The notes: generated from the sequence alone by a model not told the origin. A DNA stretch of 64,000 nucleotides from an uncultured Flavobacteriaceae bacterium (GCA_947494715.1 CANLWG010000003.1:248001-312000); one strand, 5' to 3'; shown: positions 1 through 8,338, counted from the first letter of the stretch. Made by a program: numbers and translations.

Positions 1-903
1 GAAAATGCATATACCGAGACCATAGAGCTGCTACATTGTAAAAATTGTGGTGCCAACCAACATGTTGAGGAAAACTATAAATCCCTGGATTGTGTCTATT
101 GCGGGGAACCTCTAATACGGGAAGATATTGAAAAAGAAGGCTGGATCTTACCAGGAGCACTGGTACCTTTTCAATTGGATGCCATCAAAGCTAGAAATAT
201 CTTTAAGAAATGGGTAAGTAACCTATGGTTTGCTCCAAACAAATTAAAGAGGGCAGCTCTGAATCCTGAAGGACTGCATGGACTTTATGTGCCCTATTGG
301 ACTTTTGATGCCGATCTCTTTGCTTCTTATCAAGGACAACGCGGCGATTATTATTACGAGACTAGAAGGATACCTACCAAAAATGGTACAAGAACCCAAC
401 GGGTAAGAAAGACACGATGGTCCCAAGCCTCTGGTAGCGTAAAAGGTTTTGTGGACGATATTTTGATCAATGCCTCTCAGAAAAAAAGAAGGGATATTCC
501 TTCCAAAATTGCATTTTGGGACCTTAAGGAGCTGGCTACCTTCAATTCAAAATATTTGTCGGGCTTTGTGACCGAAAAGTATACCGTGTCCCTAAAGGAA
601 GGGCACCATCAATCTTTTCAAAAAGCCAAGGAGATTGCGAACAACTGGATTCGGAGGGATATTGGCGGAGATACCCAGCGGATTCATCATGCGGACATAA
701 AACTCTCCGAAGAAACCTTTAAGCATATTTTGCTTCCGGTTTATATCAGTTCCTATGGTTATAACGGTAAGGAGTATCATTTCTACATTAATGGGCAAAC
801 CGGAGTTTTGAGTGGGACTAGGCCTTATTCATTCTGGAAAATTTTCTTGTTGGTGCTTTTCATCCTTGTCATCCTTGTCATTATTGCGATTTTTGCACAA
901 TGA
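1..903 (+). CDS. zinc-ribbon membrane protein, 5' end cut off by window
   Basis: The reading frame is open from base 1 to the TGA at 901, so the start lies outside the window; 300 residues are visible. Two Cys-x2-Cys pairs (visible residues 13/16 and 31/34) form a zinc ribbon near the visible N-terminus. A soluble middle region with many basic and aromatic residues follows, then one strongly hydrophobic helix made almost only of L, V, I and F at the extreme C-terminus. Proteins of this layout are often mislabelled as primosomal protein N'-like, but no helicase motif is present. The stop overlaps the start of the next gene (ATGA), so the two are probably translationally coupled. Function unknown; probably a tail-anchored membrane protein. 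Confidence 0.8.
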   Translation, partial: ENAYTETIELLHCKNCGANQHVEENYKSLDCVYCGEPLIREDIEKEGWILPGALVPFQLDAIKARNIFKKWVSNLWFAPNKLKRAALNPEGLHGLYVPYWTFDADLFASYQGQRGDYYYETRRIPTKNGTRTQRVRKTRWSQASGSVKGFVDDILINASQKKRRDIPSKIAFWDLKELATFNSKYLSGFVTEKYTVSLKEGHHQSFQKAKEIANNWIRRDIGGDTQRIHHADIKLSEETFKHILLPVYISSYGYNGKEYHFYINGQTGVLSGTRPYSFWKIFLLVLFILVILVIIAIFAQ

Positions 904-1634
904 GTATAAAGAGAACATTGGTCATCGGTGATATACATTCAGGACTAAAAGCTTTGGAACAAGTATTGAAAAGAGCCGCGGCAACTCCTGCGGATAAATT
1001 GATTTTTTTGGGCGACTATGTAGACGGATGGAGTCCGGCAGTTGAGACCGTTAATTTTTTGATACAGCTTTCCAAGACCCATGATTGCGTTTTTATAAGG
1101 GGTAACCACGATGAACTATGTTATGATTGGCTTGTAGACGGGGGAGACAATCCGCTCTGGTTGCAACATGGGGGAAGGGCCACAATGGAATCATATCAAA
1201 AAACGGATTCCGAAACCAGGAATACCCACATGCTATTCTATCAAAATCTGAAAAATTACCATCTGGACGAAAATAACAGACTGTTTTTGCATGCAGGCTT
1301 CACGAATCTAAGAGGTATCGAGTTCGAATATTTCAAACAAACTTTTTATTGGGACCGTACGTTATGGGAATTGGCCAGATCTCTAAATCCCAACCTGACC
1401 AAAGATGACCCGGCCTATCCCAAACGATTGACCCATTACCGTGAGATATACATTGGTCACACCCCAATTTCCAAAATCAGGGCAGTTGAACCACAAAGGG
1501 CCGCCAATGTTTGGAACATTGATACGGGGGCCGCTTTTAAGGGCCCACTTACAGCATTGGATGTGGATACCAAAAGAATCTGGCAGAGCGATCCAGTGCA
1601 TGAATTATATCCAAATGAGAATGGGCGCAATTGA
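900..1634 (+). CDS. metallophosphoesterase (serine/threonine phosphatase-like)
   Basis: This 244-residue protein carries the full calcineurin-like metallophosphoesterase motif set: GDIHSG (D11, H13), GDYVDG (D39), GNHDE (N69, H70, D71), HAGF (H131) and GHTP (H187). These residues bind two metal ions and cleave phosphomonoesters or protein phosphate. There is no signal peptide, so it should act in the cytosol. Order and spacing of motifs match bacterial PrpA/ApaH-like single-domain phosphatases; the substrate cannot be told from sequence. The ATG overlaps the stop of the upstream membrane protein by 4 bases, which suggests one transcript. Confidence 0.9.
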   Translation: MSIKRTLVIGDIHSGLKALEQVLKRAAATPADKLIFLGDYVDGWSPAVETVNFLIQLSKTHDCVFIRGNHDELCYDWLVDGGDNPLWLQHGGRATMESYQKTDSETRNTHMLFYQNLKNYHLDENNRLFLHAGFTNLRGIEFEYFKQTFYWDRTLWELARSLNPNLTKDDPAYPKRLTHYREIYIGHTPISKIRAVEPQRAANVWNIDTGAAFKGPLTALDVDTKRIWQSDPVHELYPNENGRN

Positions 1635-1694
1635 AAATCCTCCGTCAAGAAGCCCAATTCCGTATTTTTAACGATCTTTACAAAAAAATAGAAA

Positions 1695-2690
1695 ATGCCT
1701 GAAAAGAATATAAGATTGGAGGTTATGCAGGCTATTGAGCCACAGGTAGAAGGATTTATGGATTCATTTTTGATTCCAATAGAAGAGATATGGCAACCTT
1801 CAGACTTTTTACCGGATTCCCAAAGCGAAAATTTTCATGATAACATTGAACAATTGCGCGAAGAATCCAAGGAATTGGGTTATGACTTTTGGGTGACCAT
1901 GGTTGCAGATACCATAACGGAAGAAGCCTTGCCTACCTATGAATCCTGGTTAATGGATGTTGAAGGCATAAATCAACATGAAGAAGGCGGAAATGGGTGG
2001 TCTAAATGGGTACGGGCATGGACCGCGGAAGAAAACCGTCATGGGGATGTCTTGAACAAATACCTATATTTATCGGGGAGAGTTAATATGCGTGAGGTAG
2101 AGATAACCACCCAATATTTGATCAATGATGGTTTTGATATTGGGACGGACCGGGACCCCTATAAGAATTTTGTGTATACCACCTTTCAGGAATTGGCGAC
2201 AAATATTTCCCATAAAAGAGTAGGTCAAATGGCCAAGAAAAAGGGCAATGTATTGTTGGGAAAGATGTGCACTATCATTGCCGGTGATGAAATGCGGCAC
2301 CATCTGGCCTACCGCGAGTTTGTAAAGACCATTTTTGGGGAGGATCCCAGTGGAATGATGTTGGCCTTTACGGATATGATGAAAAAGAAAATCGTAATGC
2401 CCGCCCATTTTTTAAGGGAATCCGGTGGGATGATAGGCGAGGCTTTTGAAAATTTTTCAAACTGCGCCCAACGTTTGGGAGTCTACACCGCCTTGGATTA
2501 CATTGAAATTCTTAAAAAATTGAATTCGTATTGGCAGATAGATTCTGTACGCGGTCTTTCCGATGAAGCCCAAAGGGCCAGAGACTATTTAATGAAGTTG
2601 CCCGAAAGACTACAGCGCATTCAGGAACGTATGAAATTTCCTGAGGACCAATACCGATTTAAGTGGGTGGAGGCAAATGGAACACTTTAA
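1695..2690 (+). CDS. acyl-ACP desaturase (stearoyl-ACP 9-desaturase family)
   Basis: A 331-residue soluble diiron protein. The two E-x2-H motifs are visible as EENRH (E113, H116) and DEMRH (E199, H202), with the additional ligands E76/E77 and E166 at the expected spacing. Family members insert a cis double bond into acyl chains bound to acyl carrier protein, using O2 and ferredoxin. Length and motif spacing agree with plant-type desaturases found across Flavobacteriia, where they make unsaturated membrane fatty acids. It lies 60 bp after the phosphoesterase and ends in a strong hairpin. The start ATG is the first in frame after a short AT-rich spacer. Chain-length specificity is not evident. 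Confidence 0.92.
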   Translation: MPEKNIRLEVMQAIEPQVEGFMDSFLIPIEEIWQPSDFLPDSQSENFHDNIEQLREESKELGYDFWVTMVADTITEEALPTYESWLMDVEGINQHEEGGNGWSKWVRAWTAEENRHGDVLNKYLYLSGRVNMREVEITTQYLINDGFDIGTDRDPYKNFVYTTFQELATNISHKRVGQMAKKKGNVLLGKMCTIIAGDEMRHHLAYREFVKTIFGEDPSGMMLAFTDMMKKKIVMPAHFLRESGGMIGEAFENFSNCAQRLGVYTALDYIEILKKLNSYWQIDSVRGLSDEAQRARDYLMKLPERLQRIQERMKFPEDQYRFKWVEANGTL

Positions 2691-2716
2691 AAAAATCCCG
2701 CTTTGGCGGGATTTTT
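2691..2716. terminator. bidirectional intrinsic terminator
   Basis: A perfect 11-bp stem (AAAAATCCCGC / GCGGGATTTTT) with a TTTG loop lies directly after the desaturase stop. It has A and T runs on both sides, so it can end transcription of the desaturase and also of the convergent gene ending at 2742. Confidence 0.9.
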
Positions 2717-2741
2717 GTTTTGTGCTCTTTTTTTGAATTGA

Positions 2742-3245
2742 CTATAGCTTTCCGTGATCATGTTCTTCCTGCCACTTAAATAGCTCTTTCCACTTGCCTT
2801 CGTATGCCATTTTGGCCTGCATAGGCCAAGAAGCGGGGTCATGGACTTTATAACGTTCGCCTCCAGTTTCGAGAATTTCCTTGCAACGGGCCACCGCTGT
2901 TTCGGATAAATCCTTCCAAGTCTTAATACCTGCATCCTGGAACATTTGCTGTATTTTAGGGCCAATACCTTCTACTAGTTTAAGATCGTCCTGCTTAATT
3001 GTTTTTCCAAAAACAGCCTTTGCCTTTGCCGCATCAAAAGGAATTGGCGCAGGCGAAGTCGCTTCCTTTAATTTGTTGTTACAATCGTTTAGATCTGCCT
3101 TTAGTTTTGCATTGTCTCCCTGCAAAGCTTGGATTTCTTTGGAATTATCCTTTCCCTTGCCAATGAGATAACCAAAAAAGGCGCATAGTATTCCCACAAG
3201 TAGAGGAATCAATAGACACCAGATGTTCATAGTTGAAAAATCCAT
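2742..3245 (-). CDS. membrane-anchored protein with helix-hairpin-helix-like domain
   Basis: The 167-residue product starts with a hydrophobic helix (about residues 8-28, rich in L, I and G). A charged stretch with coiled-coil character (KGKDNSKEIQAL...) follows, and then a C-terminal domain with the LVEGIGPKI signature (about residues 89-97) typical of helix-hairpin-helix folds seen in DUF4332-like and extended ribosomal L21-type proteins. The fold may bind nucleic acid or only mediate protein contacts. It is convergent with the desaturase gene and shares its terminator. In relatives this domain often lies near small membrane proteins or OmpA proteins; here a 34-residue membrane peptide gene sits just upstream on the same strand. 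No precise function can be assigned. Confidence 0.75.
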   Translation of the reverse strand: MDFSTMNIWCLLIPLLVGILCAFFGYLIGKGKDNSKEIQALQGDNAKLKADLNDCNNKLKEATSPAPIPFDAAKAKAVFGKTIKQDDLKLVEGIGPKIQQMFQDAGIKTWKDLSETAVARCKEILETGGERYKVHDPASWPMQAKMAYEGKWKELFKWQEEHDHGKL

Positions 3246-3395
3246 ATTCTTAATAATTTATAGTTAATGACTTAATTTACGATAATTACCGTGCTATGGT
3301 TTTACTTTTCTTTTATGGAAAGTACGGTTCTTAGGGGGGAATCTTGCCCTAATGAAAGGCGTATATATTTTTTGACAACGATCTCCCTTAGGCAT

Positions 3396-3500
3396 TTAAT
3401 TCAAGATGGGGTTGCATTCGCTACACAGTATCATATAAAACCATACACCCGCTAGGATGGTAATAATGATTCCAAGTAGGTTTGTTGTTCTCCTTGTCAT
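3396..3500 (-). CDS. 34-residue single-pass membrane peptide with C-x2-C
   Basis: A short reading frame (ATG at 3500, TAA at 3396) encodes a basic N-terminus (MTRRTT), a continuous hydrophobic segment (about residues 8-25) and a CSEC motif (C26, C29) near the end. The positive-inside charge and the cysteines after the membrane segment suggest the C-terminus faces the periplasm or is lipid- or metal-linked. From memory, similar N-terminal segments occur in flavobacterial OmpA-family proteins, so this may be a stand-alone relative or a remnant. It shares strand with the helix-hairpin-helix gene 150 bp downstream. Too short for statistical gene finding; the call rests on its composition and motif. 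Confidence 0.5.
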   Translation of the reverse strand: MTRRTTNLLGIIITILAGVWFYMILCSECNPILN

Positions 3501-3711
3501 GGCCAATGTATATTTAAATGTTTGGACTACAATGTATTAAAAAAATACTAAAAAATGTTAAAATAGTATAGTAAATCCTAGAAATCAGTACGGTAAGGAT
3601 TACAAAATATATTCATTTTGAATCAAGTTATACAGTTTTTACGACCACTTATATAAAGTAAGGTGATAGTAACGTAAATATTTGGGAGATTTGCTAAAAA
3701 TACAGCAATGC

Positions 3712-3756
3712 AACCCTACCTCTCCCAACAAGGTTCTGGCATTGGGGTAGGGTTTT
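3712..3756 (+). terminator. hairpin with 9-bp stem
   Basis: AACCCTACC (3712-3720) pairs with GGTAGGGTT (3746-3754), followed by TT and an A run. The loop is 25 bases and the T run is short, so termination would be weak. Confidence 0.5.
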
Positions 3757-3792
3757 AAAAATACTTTGAGTTAGTTAGTTTGGTTGGTTTTT

Positions 3793-3830
3793 AAACCCGC
3801 TACGGTTCCAGACTTGGACCTAGCGGGTTT
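3793..3830 (+). terminator. hairpin with 10-bp CCCGCT-type stem
   Basis: AAACCCGCTA (3793-3802) pairs perfectly with TAGCGGGTTT (3821-3830). The loop folds again (GGT/ACC and CCA/TGG). It is preceded by a GTTAGTTAG / TTGGTTGG leader that recurs before another terminator at 16.9 kb. Confidence 0.6.
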
Positions 3831-3995
3831 ATTATTTGTGTGGGAAATGAACACCTCTTTATTCCCAGTATCAAAAATCTACCAACTTTAATCGATAGTG
3901 ATAAGATTATACAGAAAGCTTGGTAGAATGTACAATGTTGTAGGGAATTTAAGTGTTCGTGAAGTAATTTTATATGTAAGAGACAAATTACCTTA

Positions 3996-4136
3996 ATGGA
4001 TATGAAAACGGAAATCATAAAAGTGGCAACCTTCCTATGTATGTTTATTATTCTGGGCCTACAATCCTTATTGCAAGGAAGTTGGACCGTAAAGGAACCA
4101 AAACCGGTAGAAGCCGAAAACAAATCAGTTATATAA
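3996..4136 (+). CDS. 46-residue small membrane protein
   Basis: ATG at 3996 (or the second ATG at 4002) opens a frame of 46 or 44 residues ending in TAA at 4134. It has a basic start (KTEIIK), a hydrophobic segment (about residues 10-26: V, A, F, L, C, M, I, G) and a polar, charged tail (about residues 32-46). The pattern fits a single-pass inner-membrane microprotein. A very strong terminator hairpin follows 70 bp downstream, which supports a real transcript. No homologue was recognised. A longer frame on the opposite strand covers the same bases, but its product is compositionally odd and was not adopted. Confidence 0.5.
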   Translation: MDMKTEIIKVATFLCMFIILGLQSLLQGSWTVKEPKPVEAENKSVI

Positions 4137-4208
4137 TCCTAGTCGATTAATTTGGCGCACCTGTTTAGCTAAAAATAAATGTTTGAATTAGTTTAGTACG
4201 TGTCTTTA

Positions 4209-4278
4209 AGCCCGCTGACCCTTTGAGCCAGTTCGTCCATAACGAATGAAGGAGCTAAGGGGTCAGCGGGCTTTTTTT
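4209..4278 (+). terminator. strong intrinsic terminator
   Basis: AGCCCGCTGACCC (4209-4221) pairs perfectly with GGGTCAGCGGGCT (4260-4272), followed by a seven-T run. The long loop holds a further small stem (TTCGT/ACGAA). It probably ends the small membrane protein transcript. Confidence 0.85.
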
Positions 4279-4347
4279 ACAAATCAAACTTTATGCCCTT
4301 CGTCCCTACAACCGACGAGTGAACAATAGAGCCAGAGGATTGCACTT

Positions 4348-5901
4348 TTATATTTCAAATGTTATTCCCTGGGCCAGTGGTAGTTGATCGGAGAAATTAA
4401 TAGTATTCGTCTGCCTCCGCATATAGACCTTCCAAGCATCTGAACCGCTTTCCCGACCGCCGCCGGTCTCTTTCTCTCCTCCAAAAGCACCTCCGATTTC
4501 GGCACCCGAAGTACCAATATTTACATTGGCAATACCACAATCGCTTCCCGATGCCGAAAGAAACTTTTCGGCCTCTCTTAGGTTGTTGGTCATAATGGCG
4601 GATGAAAGTCCCTGTACTACACCGTTCTGAATGGCAATGGCATTTTCCACATCTCCGGAATATTTTAGCAGATACAAAATTGGCGCAAAGGTCTCGTGCT
4701 GAACGATTTCAAAATCGTTCTTGGCTTCGGCAATGGCCGGTTTTACGTAACAACCACTCTCATAGTCCTCGCCTTCAAGAACACCACCGTTCACTACCAA
4801 TTCTCCACCTTCTGCAACAACCTGTTCCAAGGCCCTTTTGTACATTTCCACGGCATCGGTATCGATCAATGGGCCTACGTGGTTATTCTGATCTAAAGGA
4901 TTTCCGATACGCAGTTGTTTGTAAGCATCTACTACTGCGTTTTTTACCTGGTCATAAACGGATTCATGAACGATTAATCTACGAGTAGAAGTACATCGTT
5001 GTCCACAGGTTCCCACGGCTCCAAATACCGCCCCGATAACGGTCATTTTTATATCCGCTTCCGGTGTAACGATAATAGCGTTGTTTCCCCCAAGCTCCAA
5101 GAGCGATTTCCCTAATCTTGCAGCGACTGCCTGGGCTACAATTTTTCCCATTCGAATAGACCCAGTAGCAGAAATCAAAGGGACCCTTTTATCATTTGTG
5201 ATAAACTCCCCCACTTTGTAATCCCCGTTGATCAAGCAGGAAATCCCTTCGGGCAAATTATTTTCCCGGAGTACTTCTGCAATAATATTTTGACAGGCAA
5301 CGCCACATAAAGGTGTTTTTTCCGAAGGCTTCCAAACACATACATCACCACAAACCCAAGCCAAGGCCGTATTCCATGCCCAAACGGCGACTGGGAAATT
5401 AAAAGCGGAAATAATGCCCACTACACCCAATGGGTGGTATTGCTCATACATGCGGTGTCCCGGACGTTCCGAATGCATGGTCAGGCCATGCAACTGCCTT
5501 GAAAGTCCAACCGCAAAATCACAGATATCTATCATTTCCTGCACCTCGCCCAAACCTTCCTGATAACTTTTCCCCATTTCATAAGAGACCAATTTTCCCA
5601 AAGGCTCTTTTAATTGGCGAAGCTTTTCACCGAATTGCCGAACAATTTCCCCACGTTGCGGGGCGGGGGTTTTGCGCCAGGATCCAAAGGCCTCTTCAGC
5701 TGCGTTAATTACTTTTTCATAATCCTCTTTAGTAGTGCTTTTTACACTTCCAATTAATACACCGTCAACAGGGGAATGGGAAGCTATATTATCTCCCGAA
5801 CCAAAATTCTCCGAACCTGTTGAAGTTCCCATATTTACGTCCCGGATACCTAATTGGTCCAAGGCTTTCTGTATCCCGAAATCAGTTGCAACTATAGACA
5901 T
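4348..5901 (-). CDS. ALDH7-family aldehyde dehydrogenase (aminoadipate-semialdehyde dehydrogenase-like)
   Basis: A 517-residue NAD(P)-dependent aldehyde dehydrogenase. Visible catalytic residues are N168 in FNFP, E269 in LLELGG and the nucleophile C303 in GQRCTS. The stretch around residues 140-175 (LHGLTMHSERPGHR, then the HPLGV and FNFP region) is characteristic of antiquitin/ALDH7, whose known substrate is alpha-aminoadipic semialdehyde from lysine breakdown. It sits downstream of DUF1304 and 3-hydroxyanthranilate dioxygenase genes on the same strand. An alternative role is therefore oxidation of a kynurenine-pathway semialdehyde (2-aminomuconate semialdehyde), although that enzyme usually belongs to another ALDH branch. 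A TAGCTTTG -7 box lies 39 bp upstream of the start, so it may have its own promoter. Confidence 0.88.
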   Translation of the reverse strand: MSIVATDFGIQKALDQLGIRDVNMGTSTGSENFGSGDNIASHSPVDGVLIGSVKSTTKEDYEKVINAAEEAFGSWRKTPAPQRGEIVRQFGEKLRQLKEPLGKLVSYEMGKSYQEGLGEVQEMIDICDFAVGLSRQLHGLTMHSERPGHRMYEQYHPLGVVGIISAFNFPVAVWAWNTALAWVCGDVCVWKPSEKTPLCGVACQNIIAEVLRENNLPEGISCLINGDYKVGEFITNDKRVPLISATGSIRMGKIVAQAVAARLGKSLLELGGNNAIIVTPEADIKMTVIGAVFGAVGTCGQRCTSTRRLIVHESVYDQVKNAVVDAYKQLRIGNPLDQNNHVGPLIDTDAVEMYKRALEQVVAEGGELVVNGGVLEGEDYESGCYVKPAIAEAKNDFEIVQHETFAPILYLLKYSGDVENAIAIQNGVVQGLSSAIMTNNLREAEKFLSASGSDCGIANVNIGTSGAEIGGAFGGEKETGGGRESGSDAWKVYMRRQTNTINFSDQLPLAQGITFEI

Positions 5902-5939
5902 TTTTATAACTTTTTAAGCGTGGATTGTTAGAATTTTGA

Positions 5940-5947
5940 CAAAGCTA
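5940..5947 (-). promoter_or_regulatory. -7 box TAGCTTTG before the aldehyde dehydrogenase gene
   Basis: On the minus strand TAGCTTTG matches the Bacteroidota -7 consensus TANNTTTG, 39 bp before the ATG. No clear -33 TTG was seen at the usual 19-21 bp spacing, so support is partial. Confidence 0.4.
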
Positions 5948-6000
5948 CGAATATTAAACGTTTTCCTATCTTAGAAAGGATTAATGTTATTAGTCCTTAA

Positions 6001-6363
6001 TTATTTTACCAAGATCAGAAGAATTGCCACTAACGCTGGGAGTGCCTGTACAAAGAATATTTTTTTATCAGCGGTCAATGCACCATAAATTCCGGCTATG
6101 GAAATACATCCGAGAAAGAAGAGGGAAATATAATCTGCCCAAACTCGGTCCTCAATAAAGAAAGTCCATATCAGTCCGGCTGCCAAAAAACCATTGTATA
6201 GACCTTGGTTTGCGGCCAAGGGTTTGGTGGGCTCAAAAAGTTCAGGGGGGAAATTGCGAAATATTTTTCTTCCTCTAGTGGTCCACGCGAACATCTCGAA
6301 CCATAAAAAATAAATATGGAAAAGGGCAACCAAACCAATTAGTATCCTGATTACTATTTCCAT
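6001..6363 (-). CDS. DUF1304 family membrane protein
   Basis: A 120-residue protein with four predicted hydrophobic segments and the family's conserved features: an N-terminal helix ending in HIYFLWFEMFAW, a TxxGRKIF motif, and NQGLYNGFLA (about residues 54-63). DUF1304 proteins are small inner-membrane proteins of unknown function. The start lies only 3 bp from the stop of the 3-hydroxyanthranilate dioxygenase gene, so it is co-transcribed with it. Nothing in the sequence identifies a substrate; transport or a structural role are both open. Confidence 0.85.
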   Translation of the reverse strand: MEIVIRILIGLVALFHIYFLWFEMFAWTTRGRKIFRNFPPELFEPTKPLAANQGLYNGFLAAGLIWTFFIEDRVWADYISLFFLGCISIAGIYGALTADKKIFFVQALPALVAILLILVK

Positions 6364-6366
6364 AAT

Positions 6367-6906
6367 CTAGTCTTTGGCGATAAATCGTTTGTCTACGGGC
6401 ATTACAGTACCACAATTGGCGCAGGTACGCAATTCTTCGGAACCATAAAAATGTTTGAAATGAGCTAAAAAGTCTTTTTCAATATCCTTCAAAGTAAAGT
6501 AGGCTTCATAGAGCTTGTGATTGCAATTGTCGCAGAACCAAAGGAGTCCATCATCCACATTCATATCCGCTCGTTTGCGTTCTACCACCAGGCCAATGGA
6601 TCCTTTGTGCCGTACAGGGGAATGGGGTATTTTGGCCGGATGCAGATACATATCCCCTTGTCCCAACTTAAATGTTTTCTTCTCTCCATCTTCTTGAATA
6701 TGGACTTCGATATTTCCTTCTAACTGAAAAAAAAGCTCCTCGGTCTCATTATAGTGATAATCTTTCCGGGCATTGGGACCGGCAACTATCATAACAATAT
6801 AGTCTCCGGCATCCTTATATAAATTTTTGTTGCCCACGGGAGGTTTCAGGGTATCTCTATTTTCCTCGATCCATTTGTTGAGGTTAAAGGGCGGTAGGAT
6901 TGCCAT
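6367..6906 (-). CDS. nbaC: 3-hydroxyanthranilate 3,4-dioxygenase
   Basis: A 179-residue cupin dioxygenase that opens the ring of 3-hydroxyanthranilate to 2-amino-3-carboxymuconate semialdehyde, the precursor of quinolinate/NAD or of further catabolism. The catalytic Fe(II) ligands are H51, E57 and H95. The extra C-terminal rubredoxin-like iron site of bacterial members is complete (C125/C128 and C162/C165). Length matches the bacterial enzyme. It leads a minus-strand set with DUF1304 and an ALDH7-type dehydrogenase. Other kynurenine pathway genes (kynurenine monooxygenase, kynureninase) are not in this window. Confidence 0.95.
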   Translation of the reverse strand: MAILPPFNLNKWIEENRDTLKPPVGNKNLYKDAGDYIVMIVAGPNARKDYHYNETEELFFQLEGNIEVHIQEDGEKKTFKLGQGDMYLHPAKIPHSPVRHKGSIGLVVERKRADMNVDDGLLWFCDNCNHKLYEAYFTLKDIEKDFLAHFKHFYGSEELRTCANCGTVMPVDKRFIAKD

Positions 6907-7056
6907 AATTTTTTCTTGATGGCTTAAGGTCGCTAAGTGGTTACTTCAAATGGAATACAACGACCATTAACCGATTACATCAAATTTAAGAAAAGAAACC
7001 GACACAATTGGAAAGGTTTTAATAGCTAATAAAAGATTACTCTGATAATCGGGAAG

Positions 7057-7563
7057 CTAGCGGTAGAAGAGCTGGGTAAAATAAAAGTTACCATTCGCAT
7101 CTTTTTTTACACTTACCGCGGTATGGGTAAACTCGTCCTCCATAGTCTTTTTATGGCTGCTACTATTTAACCACCCCTGGAACGCTTCCGAAGCGGTGTC
7201 ATAATCCTTGGCCACATTTTCGGCTACGTATTCCGCGTTAACCTCAGAGGCAATACCAGAAGCCCGTGCACTGAAATTGTCGTGGCTCAAATCGCCCTGA
7301 GCTATCATGTAATCATTATGCTTATTGGCATATTCATGGGCTACGGGGCTATATTGTAAGGAAGAATAGCCCAAGGATGTTCTATGGTCATTAACTATGC
7401 CCATAAGCTCCTGCTCTACTTCTACGGCATTTTCCGCTTCAGGTATATCGGGTATTTCGGCAGGGTCGTAAGGTTCTTTGGTACAGGAAGTAACCATCCA
7501 TACAAAGCATACCAAAAAGGCATAACCGGCCCGTCTGTTGACAGGATTCAATTTCAATTTCAT
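7057..7563 (-). CDS. CAP/SCP-domain lipoprotein
   Basis: A 168-residue protein. The N-terminus has a basic stretch, a hydrophobic core and a lipobox ending VTSC (Cys at about residue 27), so it is probably a lipoprotein. From about residue 50 it shows the CAP (SCP/PR1) pattern: a helix with DHRTSLG, H-EYA, the SHDNF metal/active-site loop, VAENVA and the SSHKKTM segment. CAP proteins in bacteria are mostly of unknown function; some bind lipids or act as proteases. It is flanked by non-coding DNA of about 150 and 280 bp, so it is probably monocistronic. Confidence 0.88.
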   Translation of the reverse strand: MKLKLNPVNRRAGYAFLVCFVWMVTSCTKEPYDPAEIPDIPEAENAVEVEQELMGIVNDHRTSLGYSSLQYSPVAHEYANKHNDYMIAQGDLSHDNFSARASGIASEVNAEYVAENVAKDYDTASEAFQGWLNSSSHKKTMEDEFTHTAVSVKKDANGNFYFTQLFYR

Positions 7564-7843
7564 ACAATGTTCTAAATTGTAAGTAGGTGTTCCTGCAAGT
7601 AGGTCTGGATAAGTGGGGTTCTTATTCCCGATAAAAAGCAGGAATAAAAGTTGAGGGGGAAAAGTTCAACTGGGTAATAATAGAGAAAATTATCCAAATC
7701 AACTTTGAAAAAGCCCCTTTTTTCGATAAACTACACTTTTTAACCTACATCTGTAATTTAAGAGCGCTTACTTTCATATTGGGCAAGTGGAATTCAAAAA
7801 ATCAACGAATAAATTATCAAAAGTCTCCTGATATCGCACAAGG

Positions 7844-8338
7844 TTATTCCTCCGAATTGTCCTTTAAAACTTTTGAGAAAACAAAAGCCCCGATTTCTTT
7901 AATAGGTTCATAAAGTACGGAACTTTCGAGGGTTTCATTTTTAACTAGGCCGGCAGAAGAATTTACCCGTTCAAAAAATATGAGAAGTGCCCCAAGTATT
8001 ACCGCAACTTTCAATGCCCCAAAAATGGCACCGGCAATTTTATTCAATAGGCCTAACATGGCAAAATCGGCGATTTTGGTTAGGAATTTTCCTGCTATAT
8101 GGACTATGAGTACAATTGCAATAAAAGTGATTATAAAAGCGGCTATGTTGATATATCGTTCATCCCATTCCATGTTTTCGGAAAGATAATCACCTGCATA
8201 ATAAGAAAAGTGAATAGCTCCGAAAATCCCGGCGACAAGGGCGATGATAGAAGCAATTTCTAGGAAAAGACCATTTTTAAGACCTTTCCAAAGTCCCCAA
8301 AGTAGCAATAGCCCCAAAACAATGTCCAAGAAACCCAT
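7844..8338 (-). CDS. CvpA family membrane protein
   Basis: A 164-residue protein with four hydrophobic helices (near residues 5-20, 28-48, 65-85 and 100-122) and the family pattern of an N-terminal DIVLGLLLLWGLWKG segment, a GAIHF motif and a conserved LNKIAGAIFG loop. CvpA was named from colicin V production and is a general inner-membrane protein linked to envelope and stress traits; the molecular role is unresolved. It is divergent from the gene at 8422. A minus-strand TACTTTTG box (8355-8362) is a plausible -7 element. Confidence 0.85.
   Translation of the reverse strand: MGFLDIVLGLLLLWGLWKGLKNGLFLEIASIIALVAGIFGAIHFSYYAGDYLSENMEWDERYINIAAFIITFIAIVLIVHIAGKFLTKIADFAMLGLLNKIAGAIFGALKVAVILGALLIFFERVNSSAGLVKNETLESSVLYEPIKEIGAFVFSKVLKDNSEE

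Larger units (their letters stand above)
3501..3995. other. AT-rich intergenic region with two hairpins, possible sRNA
   Basis: No convincing protein-coding frame was found here. The right half holds two hairpins (3712-3754 and 3793-3830) in plus-strand terminator orientation although no gene lies upstream on that strand, so they could end an untranslated RNA. Confidence 0.4.

Noticed and set aside
3800-4123. 107-codon minus-strand frame over the small membrane protein gene
   Set aside because: It runs through two terminator-type hairpin regions and its product lacks a plausible fold or signal; the plus-strand membrane frame is the better candidate.
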